A stretch of 64,000 nucleotides of DNA from Comamonas odontotermitis (GTDB lineage Bacteria > Pseudomonadota > Gammaproteobacteria > Burkholderiales > Burkholderiaceae_C). Both the position numbers and the translations under genes were made by a program. Shown here in pieces: positions 28,571-37,807 of the stretch. The stretch's first letter is position 1; each line of letters begins with the position of its first letter. Below the pieces are notes generated by a model. It was not told the DNA's origin. It saw nothing but the letters and a program-made list of their open reading frames with translations, and did not search any database. The DNA lies in contig NZ_CP083451.1 in the NCBI RefSeq assembly GCF_020080045.1, forward strand, positions 3,831,001-3,895,000, written 5' to 3'.

Positions 28571-30040
28571 ATGAGCTTTGATCTGGTTTTGTTTGGTGGC
28601 ACCGGTGATCTGGCATGGCGAAAACTGCTGCCCGCACTGTTCCAATCCTTTCGGCATGGCAGCTTGCCAGCAGACGGCCGCATCATTGGCGTCGGCCGCA
28701 ACGAGATGTCCGATGACGAATACCGTGCGCTGATTGCCCAGCGCCTGGCCGAGGTGGAGGCCGACAAGCGCCCCAACAACGGTGAGTTCGCGCAGTTCGC
28801 GCAGCTATTGCGCTACCAGCGCATGGATTTGTCGCACCCGGGCGACTACGCAGCGCTGCGCGATCTGCTTTTGCAGCGCAAGGCCGATACGGTGGTGATG
28901 TACCTGGCAACGGCGCCTTCACTGTTTTCCACCGTCGTCGAGCAATTGGGTGCCTGTGGACTGAACACGCCGCACACGCGTGTGGTGCTGGAAAAGCCGC
29001 TGGGCCACGATCTGCCATCGAACATGGCCATCAATGCCGCAGTGCGGCAGGTATTCGACGAGGCCCAGATCTTCCGTATCGACCACTACCTGGGCAAGCC
29101 GTCGGTACAGAACCTGCTGGCATTGCGCTTTGGCAACACGATTTTCGAGCCGCTGTGGCGGCGCGAGAACATCGCCAGCATCGAGATCACGATGGCCGAG
29201 CAGTTGGGCGTGGAAAAGCGCGGCGAGTTCTACGACACCACCGGAGCACTGCGCGACATGGTGCAGAACCATGCGCTGCAACTGCTGTGCGCAATAGGCA
29301 TGGAGCCGCCCATCAGCGCCGATGCCGATGCGATACGCAATGAAAAGCTCAAGGTGTTGCAATCGCTCAAGCGCTGGACGCCCGAGACGCTCAGCCGTGA
29401 TGTGGTGCGCGGCCAGTACGCGCCCGGCCAGATCAAGGGCCAGCCCGTCCCCGGTTACCGGCAGGAAACTGGCGTTGCGCCCCACAGCCAGACAGAAACC
29501 TTTGTGGCGCTACGCACCGAAATCAGCAACTGGCGCTGGGCCGGTGTGCCGTTCTTCATCCGTACCGGCAAGCGACTGGCGGGCCGGGAGGCCTCCATCG
29601 TGGTGCATTTCCGCCAGGTGCCCCACGCCATCTACCGCACGCCCATGGGCGCGGCCAACCGCCTGGTCATCCACCTCCAGCCCAAGGACGGCTTGACCCT
29701 GCACCTGATGGCGGCAGCGCAAAGCCAGGGCGATGCCGGAGGCGTTCAGACGCTTTCCCCCGCTGCGCTCGACCTCGATTTTGACCAGCGCTTTGGCAGC
29801 GAGCGGGTCGGCGCTTACGAGCGCCTGCTGCTTGATGTAATCGCCGGGCGCCTGAACCTGTTCGTTCGCGCAGACGAGCAGGAAGCAGCCTGGCAATGGG
29901 TAGAGCCGATCCTGGAGAACTGGCAGCAGGCCAACGCCAACGGAGAAGGGCCACGGCCCTACGCGGCAGGCAGTTGGGGCCCCGGTGCTGCCAGCGCATT
30001 GGTGGCACGCGATGGCCATAGCTGGATGGAGGAACTGTAA
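28571..30040 (+). CDS. zwf: glucose-6-phosphate 1-dehydrogenase
   Basis: A 489-residue cytoplasmic enzyme oxidising glucose-6-phosphate to 6-phosphogluconolactone, entry to the Entner-Doudoroff and pentose-phosphate routes. The NADP-binding motif is FGGTGDLAWRKLLPALF at residues 8-24, and the active-site block is RIDHYLGKPSVQNLLALRFGN. Length is normal. AGGAAG stands 5 bases before the ATG. hexR starts two bases after its stop, a tight two-gene operon. No edd or eda gene is in the window. Confidence 0.96.
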   Translation: MSFDLVLFGGTGDLAWRKLLPALFQSFRHGSLPADGRIIGVGRNEMSDDEYRALIAQRLAEVEADKRPNNGEFAQFAQLLRYQRMDLSHPGDYAALRDLLLQRKADTVVMYLATAPSLFSTVVEQLGACGLNTPHTRVVLEKPLGHDLPSNMAINAAVRQVFDEAQIFRIDHYLGKPSVQNLLALRFGNTIFEPLWRRENIASIEITMAEQLGVEKRGEFYDTTGALRDMVQNHALQLLCAIGMEPPISADADAIRNEKLKVLQSLKRWTPETLSRDVVRGQYAPGQIKGQPVPGYRQETGVAPHSQTETFVALRTEISNWRWAGVPFFIRTGKRLAGREASIVVHFRQVPHAIYRTPMGAANRLVIHLQPKDGLTLHLMAAAQSQGDAGGVQTLSPAALDLDFDQRFGSERVGAYERLLLDVIAGRLNLFVRADEQEAAWQWVEPILENWQQANANGEGPRPYAAGSWGPGAASALVARDGHSWMEEL

Positions 30041-30042
30041 AG

Positions 30043-30888
30043 ATGCTGGATCGCATAACCGCCTCCCTGCCCTCGCTGGCCCCGGCTGAACAGCGCGTGG
30101 CACGCCTGGTACTGGCCGACCCGCGCGCGTTCGCATCGCTGCCGGTGCGCGAGCTGGCTGATCGCTCCCATGTCAGCAAGCCTACCGTGGTGCGATTTTG
30201 CCGCAGCATGGGCTATGACGGGCTGGCAGATTTCAAGCTCAAGCTTGCTGGCAGCGTGAGCGAAGGCGTGCCCTTCATCCATCGCAGCGTGGATGCCGAT
30301 GACAAGACCAGCGATGTACTGGTAAAGGTGGTTGACAACTCGGTAGCCGCTTTTCTGGCCTACCGCAATGCCGCCAGCACCACGGCGCTGGAGGCGGCAG
30401 CCACCGCCATCGTCGCGACCTGGCGCGCGGGCAAGCGCATCGAGTTCTATGGAGTGGGCAACTCCGGCATCGTGGCGCAGGACGGGCAGCACAAATTCTT
30501 TCGCCTGGGCGTGACCAGCCTTGCCACCAGCGACGGCCACATGCAGGTGATGAGCGCCACCATGCTGGGTGCCGGAGACTGCGCCATCGTGATTTCCAAC
30601 TCGGGCCGCACGCGCGACCTGATGGACGCCACGGACATCGCCAAACGCAACGGCGCCACCACCATCGCCATTACCGCCAGCGGCTCGCCGCTCGCGCGTG
30701 CCGCAGACATTCACCTTGCCGCCGACCACCCCGAGGGCTACGACCGATACAGCCCCATGGTTTCACGCCTGCTGCACCTGCTGATCATCGATGTGCTTGC
30801 CACCGGTGTAGCCCTGCGTATTGGTGAGCCGCTGCAACCCGTGCTGCTACAGATGAAGGACAACCTGCGCGCCAAGCGCTATACATGA
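30043..30888 (+). CDS. hexR: RpiR-family transcriptional regulator HexR
   Basis: A 281-residue regulator with an N-terminal helix-turn-helix of the RpiR type (LPVRELADRSHVSKPTVVRFCRSMGYDGLADFK, about 27-60) and a C-terminal SIS sugar-phosphate-binding domain (GVGNSGIVAQDGQHKFFRLG, then SNSGRTRDLMDATDIAKRNG). HexR senses 2-keto-3-deoxy-6-phosphogluconate and represses zwf and other Entner-Doudoroff genes. Being in the zwf operon, it would control its own synthesis, and the palindrome at 28525 is a natural target. The assignment as HexR rather than another RpiR protein rests on the link to zwf. Confidence 0.92.
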   Translation: MLDRITASLPSLAPAEQRVARLVLADPRAFASLPVRELADRSHVSKPTVVRFCRSMGYDGLADFKLKLAGSVSEGVPFIHRSVDADDKTSDVLVKVVDNSVAAFLAYRNAASTTALEAAATAIVATWRAGKRIEFYGVGNSGIVAQDGQHKFFRLGVTSLATSDGHMQVMSATMLGAGDCAIVISNSGRTRDLMDATDIAKRNGATTIAITASGSPLARAADIHLAADHPEGYDRYSPMVSRLLHLLIIDVLATGVALRIGEPLQPVLLQMKDNLRAKRYT

Positions 30889-30954
30889 TGCAGCGCCTTG
30901 GCCACAGCGGATGCCACTCGGCGCAAAGGCTGGCCGCCAGGTCCTGGGCGAAAG

Positions 30955-30981
30955 AATGGGCAGCACCAGCTGCCCATTTTG
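30955..30981 (+). terminator. intrinsic terminator after zwf-hexR
   Basis: AATGGGCAGC pairs perfectly with GCTGCCCATT around a four-base ACCA loop, followed by TTTTGCTTT. It lies between the converging ends of hexR and the nucleotidase gene and may serve both. Confidence 0.85.
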
Positions 30982-30999
30982 CTTTGCACCACCAACTAC

Positions 31000-32913
31000 T
31001 CAACGGCCACCTGCAAAGGATTTGGTGCTGTACAGATCCGTGGGCAGACGTTTGAGCACCGGCAGGTCTGTCGCAGCATCCTTGGCCTGAGACTCGATGT
31101 AATTGAATAGCACGTCGGCATCGAGCACGCCAATGTCCAGGCGGCGATCAGCTGGAACCGATGCCAATGTCTTGTAGCCATCACCCCCATTGGCATTGAA
31201 GCTCAGCACGAAGAGCCGATAGGTCTTGCCCTGGTCCAGAGAGGCCCACTGGCCGGTCAAGGCGTCTCGCACTTCGATGCCCGAAACACGGCTGCCAAAG
31301 GCCGATGCGGCATTCACATCAAAACGCAGGCCACCCGTGTAAGGGTAGGGACCCGTGGTGCCGCCAGCGCCATAGACCGCCTCCAGCCCGTCTTCCAGCA
31401 TGTTCTTCACCTCTGCACCGGTCACATTCAAGCGGTACAGCATATTGCCAAAAGGCAGCACCTGGATGACGTTGGCAGCAGTGACTTCTCCGCTCAAGGG
31501 AATGCGCACCCCACCACCGCTTTGCAGAGAGATATCGGCGCCACCATATTTGGCGTTGGCCACTTCCAGATACGCCTGCGCCACCAGCTGCTGGATATCT
31601 CCGCCACGCAAGCTGACACCGCCTTCGGCATTGCATGCGGCGCTGGAGCGACTGTAGTCCATGGTGCCTTCACCACCGGGCACCCGGCGCGAGCACAGCT
31701 CCTGCGGGGCCACTGCCACCTTGGTGGTGTTGAAGCTGGCAACCTTGTCGGTGAAAGCTTGCAGCACTGCCTGGGCCTTGGCAGACGGCGCCGTCATCCT
31801 CAGGAATCCCGCGGCATTGACGCTGTTCACAATGGCACTGCGCTGCGCCTCCATCACATCCTGGCCGCCAATCTGGAACTTGTCACCGATCAGCACATGT
31901 GGCGTTCCCTTGCATTCGCTGACCTCGCCATCTTTGTTGAACTTGACCTTGAGCTCACCCACCACCTGCGAATATTCCCAGGCCTGCACGATGCACACGG
32001 GTTTACCGTCCTTGTCGGTAGTGCCGGTCGGGTACGCGCCCGCGGGAGAGCCCACGCCGAGGGTCTTCATCGCCTCTGGTCCCAGCAAGGTGTGAGAATC
32101 GCCACCCACGATCACATCCACACCACGCAGCTTGCGGGCCAGTTCCCTGTCATTGTCGTAGCCGATGTGGCTGAGCAGCACTATGCGTTTGATGCCCTGG
32201 GCCTGCAGCTTGTCAATCTCGCGCTGCGCCGCCGTGGCTTCATCTTCAAACATCGTGTCCTTGTCGGGGCTGGACGAGGCCTTGGTCTTCTGGGCAATCG
32301 TCAGCCCCACGATACCGATCTTGTTGCCGCCACGCTCCATCACAGTGGAGGGGCGCACCATATTGGGTGCGCGACTCGGATTCAATGCCGAATTGGCGCC
32401 GAACTGTACATTGGCACTGAGTACGCTGGTGTTGCAGCTACCGCTCTTGAGTCGGTCGAGAATGCCCTTGAGACCGGTATCTCCCTTGTCGAATTCATGG
32501 TTGCCCAGCGTATAGGCATCAAAGCACACCGTATTGAGCATCGCCATGTCGGCCTCGCCATCCGCGCCCGCACGGTTGAAGTACAAGGTGCCGGTGATTG
32601 CATCGCCCGCATGCAGCTTGAGTACATTGCCTGATTGGGCGGCCAGCTCCTCGATGGCAGCGGTCACCCGCGGAAAGCCCGCAGCATTGACGGTGACTGC
32701 CGTCGTCTTGCCATCTACAGGCAATTGCAAGGTCGCAGTCTTGCTGGCCAACGTGGAGTGATGGTCGTTGACATGCAGAATGGTCAGTACATCGTCTTTT
32801 GCGCCATCGTCCGAGCCGCCTCCTCCACAGGCAACCAGCACGGCAGCAGACACGCCGCACACCGCCCAATACATCGCCTGACGCGCACACTCTCGCATCC
32901 ACACTGCTGCCAT
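31000..32913 (-). CDS. 5'-nucleotidase / metallophosphatase lipoprotein (UshA family)
   Basis: A 637-residue exported enzyme that hydrolyses nucleotides or related phosphoesters. The start at 32913 has GGAG six bases upstream. It gives a lipoprotein signal with lipobox LVAC (C29), followed by a GGGGSDDG linker. The N-terminal metallophosphatase motifs are ILHVNDHHS, LHAGDAITGTL, GNHEFDKGD and VGGDSHT; the C-terminal nucleotidase domain includes SLQSGGGVRIPLSGEVT and ALSFNANGGDGYKT-like sequence. Upstream start choices (32919, 32943, 32988) are possible. It follows the peptide-importer operon but after a terminator, so it is probably independent. Confidence 0.9.
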   Translation of the reverse strand: MAAVWMRECARQAMYWAVCGVSAAVLVACGGGGSDDGAKDDVLTILHVNDHHSTLASKTATLQLPVDGKTTAVTVNAAGFPRVTAAIEELAAQSGNVLKLHAGDAITGTLYFNRAGADGEADMAMLNTVCFDAYTLGNHEFDKGDTGLKGILDRLKSGSCNTSVLSANVQFGANSALNPSRAPNMVRPSTVMERGGNKIGIVGLTIAQKTKASSSPDKDTMFEDEATAAQREIDKLQAQGIKRIVLLSHIGYDNDRELARKLRGVDVIVGGDSHTLLGPEAMKTLGVGSPAGAYPTGTTDKDGKPVCIVQAWEYSQVVGELKVKFNKDGEVSECKGTPHVLIGDKFQIGGQDVMEAQRSAIVNSVNAAGFLRMTAPSAKAQAVLQAFTDKVASFNTTKVAVAPQELCSRRVPGGEGTMDYSRSSAACNAEGGVSLRGGDIQQLVAQAYLEVANAKYGGADISLQSGGGVRIPLSGEVTAANVIQVLPFGNMLYRLNVTGAEVKNMLEDGLEAVYGAGGTTGPYPYTGGLRFDVNAASAFGSRVSGIEVRDALTGQWASLDQGKTYRLFVLSFNANGGDGYKTLASVPADRRLDIGVLDADVLFNYIESQAKDAATDLPVLKRLPTDLYSTKSFAGGR

Positions 32914-33052
32914 GCCCATCTCCGTTTCAAGAAAGGACTCCATGGTTTGGCAGTTTGATGACGTGCGTATGAATCCCGCAAGGCACAAGGCGTCAACGTA
33001 TCTTCATCCGTTCATAGGCAAGAGAACGCCCGTTCTCTTCAAATCCGGGCGT

Positions 33053-33078
33053 AAAAAAACCGGCATGCACGCTGCCGG
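33053..33078 (-). terminator. intrinsic terminator of the peptide-importer operon
   Basis: On the minus strand, CCGGCA pairs with TGCCGG around a seven-base loop and is followed by seven T. It lies 21 bases after the stop of the last transporter gene. Confidence 0.85.
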
Positions 33079-33098
33079 CCTTTCAAGAGAGCATCTGC

Positions 33099-34169
33099 TT
33101 AAGCGGCAATGACGGGAATGCGCTTCTCCTCCACGGCGTGGCACGCCACCTTCACTCCATCATCATCCAACAGTTGAGGACGCTCATTGCGGCAGCGGTC
33201 ATTGGCCAATGGGCAACGCGGATTGAAGGCGCAGCCGGTCGGAGGATTCAACGGATTGGGCACCTCGCCTTGCACAGGGGTACGCGCCTTGCCGGTATCG
33301 TGCATCTTGGGAATGGCGTCAAGCAGCATGCGCGTATAGGGGTGACGCGGCTTGGCAAACAGGGTCTGTTTGTCAGCCAATTCCACCAAACGGCCCAGAT
33401 ACATCACGCCGACCTGGTCACTCACATGGCGAACCACCGCCAGGTTGTGCGAGATGAACAGGTACGTGAGGCTGCGCTTTTTCTGCAGGTCTTTCATGAT
33501 GTTGAGCACCTGCGCCTGCACCGATACGTCCAGCGCCGATGTCGGCTCGTCGCAGACCAGGAACTCCGGCTCGGTCGCGAGGGCGCGCGCAATCGAAATA
33601 CGCTGGCGCTGCCCGCCCGAGAACTGGTGCGGGTACTTGAGCATGTCCATGGGAGCCAGACCCACCTGCACCAGCAACTCCGCCACGCGGGCTTTGAGCT
33701 GCTCGGTATTGGTGATCAGGCCGTGCTCCTTGAGAGGCTCACCGATGATCTGCTCGACCGACCAGCGGGGGTTCAGGCTGGCATACGGGTCCTGAAAGAT
33801 CATCTGCACGCGTCGGCGCATGGCTCTTGCGTTCGGGTCCTTGAACGCGGCGTGTGCATCCTGGCCGTCAAAGGTGAAGGTGCCACGCGTGGGGCCATAC
33901 AGGCCCACCAGCAGGCGCGCCACGGTGCTTTTGCCGCAGCCCGATTCGCCCACCAAGGCGAGCGTCTTGCCTTTCTCGATATCGAAGCTCACCCCGTCCA
34001 CAGCTCGAAGCAGGCTGCGCGGCTTGCGTTCCAGCACGCGGTTGAGCCACGGGGCCGACACATCAAAAGTCTTTGCCAGGTCGCGTGCCTGCACCAAAGG
34101 CCCACGTCCAGCCGAGCCTGCCGCCGTACCGGTTGCAGTGTTTTTTTCCATCGTCGCCACCTCGCTCAT
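33099..34169 (-). CDS. dipeptide/oligopeptide ABC transporter ATP-binding protein (DppF-like)
   Basis: A 356-residue ATPase. Walker A GESGCGKSTVARLL, signature FSGGQRQRISIARAL, Walker B FLVCDEPTSALD, then the oligopeptide-type C-terminal iron-sulfur-like cysteine block (GCAFNPRCPLANDRC). The start at 34169 overlaps the end of the DppD-like gene in an ATGA and has GGAGG eight bases upstream; it is better than 34226. Last gene of the leftward operon, followed by a terminator. Confidence 0.92.
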   Translation of the reverse strand: MSEVATMEKNTATGTAAGSAGRGPLVQARDLAKTFDVSAPWLNRVLERKPRSLLRAVDGVSFDIEKGKTLALVGESGCGKSTVARLLVGLYGPTRGTFTFDGQDAHAAFKDPNARAMRRRVQMIFQDPYASLNPRWSVEQIIGEPLKEHGLITNTEQLKARVAELLVQVGLAPMDMLKYPHQFSGGQRQRISIARALATEPEFLVCDEPTSALDVSVQAQVLNIMKDLQKKRSLTYLFISHNLAVVRHVSDQVGVMYLGRLVELADKQTLFAKPRHPYTRMLLDAIPKMHDTGKARTPVQGEVPNPLNPPTGCAFNPRCPLANDRCRNERPQLLDDDGVKVACHAVEEKRIPVIAA

Positions 34170-35164
34170 ACCGTTTCCTCCGTCGCTGCCACACCCGGCC
34201 GATTGTCGGCTGCATGCAACCAGCATGCGGCCTGCGTCGCCCCTGCCGCCATCAAATCGGGGCGCTGCTCCATACAGCGGTCGAACACCTTGGTGCAGCG
34301 CGGGTTGAATGCACAGCCCTTGGGAATAGCATTGAGGCGCGGCATGGCGCCATCGATCTGGTTCAGACGCTCACGGTCTGCCTCCATATCCGGAATCGAG
34401 GCCATCAGGCCACGCGTATAGGGATGTGCAGGATGGTTGATGACCTCATGCACCGGGCCGATTTCCGCAATGCGGCCGGCATACATGACGGCCACGCGGT
34501 CACAGGTCTCGGCAATCACCCCCATGTCGTGGGTGATGAGCATGACGGCAGCACCGCGCGTGCGGCAGATGTTCTTGAGCAAGGTGATGATCTGCGCCTG
34601 GATCGACACATCGAGCGCCGTGGTAGGCTCGTCGGCCACAATCAGCTTGGGCTCGGCAGCCAGCGCCAGTGCAATCACCACACGTTGGCGCATGCCGCCG
34701 GAGAACTGGTGCGGGTAGTGGTCAACACGCTCCTCCGCCGCCGGAATGCCGGTGTCTCTGAGCAGCTGGATCGCACGCTCGCGCGCATCCTTGTCCGACA
34801 GCTTGAGATGGGTCTGGATGGTCTCGATCAACTGGCGCCCCACCGTGTAGAGCGGGTTCAGCGAGGTCAGTGGATCCTGAAAGATCGCGCCAATGCGACG
34901 GCCACGGATATGGCGCATCTTCTCAGGCGGCAGATGATCGATACGTTCGCCCTCCAGCACGATCTCACCCGAGGCCACATGGCCCGGCGGCTCCAGCAAG
35001 CCAATGATCGAGGCTCCAGTGAGCGACTTGCCCGCGCCCGATTCACCCACCACACCCAGGATTTCTCCGGGAGCAATGGAGAACGAAATATTGTCCAGAG
35101 CCCGCAATACACCATGGCGATTGGGGAACTCGACCACCAAATTCTTAACTTCCAACAACGACAT
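34166..35164 (-). CDS. dipeptide/oligopeptide ABC transporter ATP-binding protein (DppD-like)
   Basis: A 332-residue ATPase, partner of the DppF-like protein. Walker A GESGAGKSLTGASI, signature FSGGMRQRVVIALAL, Walker B LIVADEPTTALD, H-loop LITHDMG, and a C-terminal cysteine block (GCAFNPRCTKVFDRC). The ATG at 35164 opens the family sequence MSLLEVKNLVVEF and is preceded by AAGGACG; longer readings add a tail overlapping the permease gene. Confidence 0.92.
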   Translation of the reverse strand: MSLLEVKNLVVEFPNRHGVLRALDNISFSIAPGEILGVVGESGAGKSLTGASIIGLLEPPGHVASGEIVLEGERIDHLPPEKMRHIRGRRIGAIFQDPLTSLNPLYTVGRQLIETIQTHLKLSDKDARERAIQLLRDTGIPAAEERVDHYPHQFSGGMRQRVVIALALAAEPKLIVADEPTTALDVSIQAQIITLLKNICRTRGAAVMLITHDMGVIAETCDRVAVMYAGRIAEIGPVHEVINHPAHPYTRGLMASIPDMEADRERLNQIDGAMPRLNAIPKGCAFNPRCTKVFDRCMEQRPDLMAAGATQAACWLHAADNRPGVAATEETV

Positions 35165-35199
35165 CGTGGTTCGTCCTTCTTCGTCTTGTGATTGCACCA

Positions 35200-36117
35200 T
35201 CAGCGCAGGCGCGGGTTGAGCGCATCGCGCAGCCAGTCGCCCAGCAGGTTGACCGACAGCGCGATCAGCACCAGCATCAGGCCCGGGAAGATGGTGATCC
35301 ACCATTCGCCAGAGAACAGGTAATCATTGCCCACACGGATCAGGGTGCCGAGCGACGGCGATGTGGGAGGTGCGCCCACACCCAGGAATGAAAGCGTGGC
35401 TTCAGTGATGATGGCCGTAGCTACCTGGATCGTGGCCAGCACCATCACAGGACCCAGCACATTGGGCAACACATGCTTGATCATGATGCGCAGCGGCGCC
35501 ACGCCGGTCACTCTGGCAGCCTGCACGTATTCCTTGTTGCGCTCCACCATCGTGGAGCCGCGCACCGTGCGCGCATACTGCACCCAACCCGTCAGTGATA
35601 TCGAGATGATCAGCACGCCAAAGGCCAGCGATTCATTGGCGTTGGGAAACAACGCACGCCCCACACCTGCAATCAGCAATGCCACCAGAATGGCAGGGAA
35701 AGACAGCATCACATCGCACAGGCGCATCAGCACCGAATCGATCCAGCCCCCCTTGAAGCCCGCCAGCAAACCCAGAGCCACCCCGACAACAACCGATAGC
35801 GCCACCGATGCCAGGCCCACGATCAACGAGATGCGCGCGCCGTACATCAGCGCAGAAAGAATATCCCGGCCCTGGTCATCCGTGCCCAGGATGTACTTCC
35901 AGCTGCCCTCCTCGCTCCACACGGGTGGAATGCGGGCGTCACTGAGCTCCAGGGTGGTCAAGTCAAATGGGTTGTGCGGAGCCACCCAGTTGGCAAAAAT
36001 CGCGCAGAACACACAGATGGCTGCAATGATGGCTGCCACGATCGCCATCGGCGATTTTCGGAAGCTGTAGCCCACATCGCTATCGAGCCAGCGTTTGAGT
36101 CGGTTTTTCGTCGTCAT
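35200..36117 (-). CDS. dipeptide/oligopeptide ABC transporter permease (DppC-like)
   Basis: A 305-residue inner-membrane permease. The N-terminal segment (MAIVAAIIAAICVFCAIFANWVAPHNPFDLTTLEL) is the DppC/OppC_N domain, and DDQGRDILSALMYGARISLIVGL is the well-conserved DppC block. The EAA-type loop (YVQAARVTGVAPLRIMIKHVLPN) docks the ATPases. It follows the second binding-protein gene in the operon. Confidence 0.92.
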   Translation of the reverse strand: MTTKNRLKRWLDSDVGYSFRKSPMAIVAAIIAAICVFCAIFANWVAPHNPFDLTTLELSDARIPPVWSEEGSWKYILGTDDQGRDILSALMYGARISLIVGLASVALSVVVGVALGLLAGFKGGWIDSVLMRLCDVMLSFPAILVALLIAGVGRALFPNANESLAFGVLIISISLTGWVQYARTVRGSTMVERNKEYVQAARVTGVAPLRIMIKHVLPNVLGPVMVLATIQVATAIITEATLSFLGVGAPPTSPSLGTLIRVGNDYLFSGEWWITIFPGLMLVLIALSVNLLGDWLRDALNPRLR

Positions 36118-36181
36118 CAATATTTCTCTCATCTATGGTGGCACTGCCGGTCATGGCCTGGCAGCACCGATCCATCACTGC

Positions 36182-37759
36182 TTATTTCTTCACCGTCATC
36201 CATTTGAAGGGCATGAAGCCATCGGCCATCTGCACCAACTCCACGTTCTTGCTCACACCCCAGTTCATGTACTGCTGGTGCAGCGGCAGGTAGCCGACAT
36301 CGTCGGCAACGATCTTCAGCGCCTCCTGGATCTGCGCATTGCGCTTGGCCGTATCTGTCTCCGACTGCACCTGCCGGGTCAGCGCGTCCACCTTGGGGTT
36401 GCAGTAGTTACCGTAGTTGAACGCCCCTGCGCCCTTGCCATCGTTGCAGTTCATCAGGGCCAGCAGCGGGTTGTGCGCGTCATAGGTCGACGGCGTCCAG
36501 CCAAGGATGTAGAACGCCGTTTCGTGGCGCATGATGCGCGGGAAATAGGTTCCCTTGGTTTCTGCGTTGAGCTGCACCTTGACGCCAATCTTGGCGAGGT
36601 TGGCCGATACCGCCTGGCAGATACGGCTGTCATTGATGTAGCGATCATTCGAGCAGTTGAGCGTCACCTCGAAACCATCGGGATAGCCCGCATCGGCCAA
36701 CAGCTTCTTGGCGGCAGCCGGGTCATATGGCAGGCGCTTGATGTCGTCGGTATAGCCATTGACGCCCTTGCCGATCAAGGTGGCCAGGTTGCCGGAGGCA
36801 CCACGCATCACCTGCTTGTGCAGGCCCTCGATATCGATGGCCTGGTAGAAGGCCTGGCGAACGCGCTTGTCCTTGAACGGATTCTTGCCCTTGACGCTGG
36901 AGTTGAGCAGCTCATCGCGCTTGTGGTCCATGCCCATGAAGATGGCACGCAACTCCGGCCCGGAAACCACCCGCGTGCTGCCGGTGTTGTTGACGCGGTC
37001 AATGTCCTGCACCGGCACCGGGTCGATCACATCGACCTGGCCGGACAGCAAGGCCGCGACACGCGTGGCATCGTTGGCAACCAGCGTATAGACCACCTCC
37101 TGCACATTGCCATCCACCTTGTCCCAGTAGTTACCACTGCGGCTGAACACGGTGCGCACATTGGGCTGTCGCTCGCGTACACGGAAAGGGCCCGTGCCAT
37201 TGGCCTTGAAGGAGGCCGCGTTCTCAATACCCTTGCGGCGGTCGACGGGGTTGACCGCGTTGTTCGCCTCCGTCCACTTCTTGCTCATGATGTAGACCTG
37301 CGAGATCATGCTGGGCAGGATGGGGGCGGGCTCCTTGGACTCGATCTCGACGGTGTAGTCATCGATCTTGCGCGTCTCCTTGATGGCGTTGGTATAGGTC
37401 TTCATGTCCGAGCCCTCCAACTGCGTGCGCATCATCGAGAAGACCACATCGTCTGCCGTGAACGGCGTGCCATCGTGGAACTGAACGCCCTTGCGCAGGG
37501 TGAAGCGCCAGACTGTCGGCGATGTCTGCTCCCACTTGGTGGCCAGCACCGGGCGAAGGCTCAGATCCTTGTTGCGCCCGGCCAGTGGCTCATAGACGTT
37601 GCCCGTCACGCTCAATTGCACGGTTTCATTGAAGGAATGCGGGTCCATCGACAAAGCATCGCCCTGGGCGCCAATGCGTACCGTCTGCGCCCCCGCCAGC
37701 ATGCAGCCCGCAGCCAGCATGGCCACCACCAAGGTCTTGTGCATTGCATGTTTCATCAT
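36182..37759 (-). CDS. peptide ABC transporter substrate-binding protein, second copy (DppA-like)
   Basis: A 525-residue periplasmic binding protein of the SBP_bac_5 family with a signal peptide (KTLVVAMLAAGCMLAGAQ). Mature motifs: IGAQGDALSMDPHSFNET, VWRFTLRKGVQFHDGTPFTADDVVFS and the C-terminal SVKGKNPFKDKRVRQAFYQA. It is a clear paralogue of the binding protein at 40125-41705 (same SVKGKNP and VRQA.YQAIDI words), so the operon holds two. It lies between the M20 hydrolase and the DppC-like permease genes. Ligand unknown; peptides are the family default. Confidence 0.9.
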   Translation of the reverse strand: MMKHAMHKTLVVAMLAAGCMLAGAQTVRIGAQGDALSMDPHSFNETVQLSVTGNVYEPLAGRNKDLSLRPVLATKWEQTSPTVWRFTLRKGVQFHDGTPFTADDVVFSMMRTQLEGSDMKTYTNAIKETRKIDDYTVEIESKEPAPILPSMISQVYIMSKKWTEANNAVNPVDRRKGIENAASFKANGTGPFRVRERQPNVRTVFSRSGNYWDKVDGNVQEVVYTLVANDATRVAALLSGQVDVIDPVPVQDIDRVNNTGSTRVVSGPELRAIFMGMDHKRDELLNSSVKGKNPFKDKRVRQAFYQAIDIEGLHKQVMRGASGNLATLIGKGVNGYTDDIKRLPYDPAAAKKLLADAGYPDGFEVTLNCSNDRYINDSRICQAVSANLAKIGVKVQLNAETKGTYFPRIMRHETAFYILGWTPSTYDAHNPLLALMNCNDGKGAGAFNYGNYCNPKVDALTRQVQSETDTAKRNAQIQEALKIVADDVGYLPLHQQYMNWGVSKNVELVQMADGFMPFKWMTVKK

Positions 37760-37807
37760 CTACCCCTTGTGAATGCCGACTCGTGGCCGGCTCTCGTTGG
37801 ACAAGCT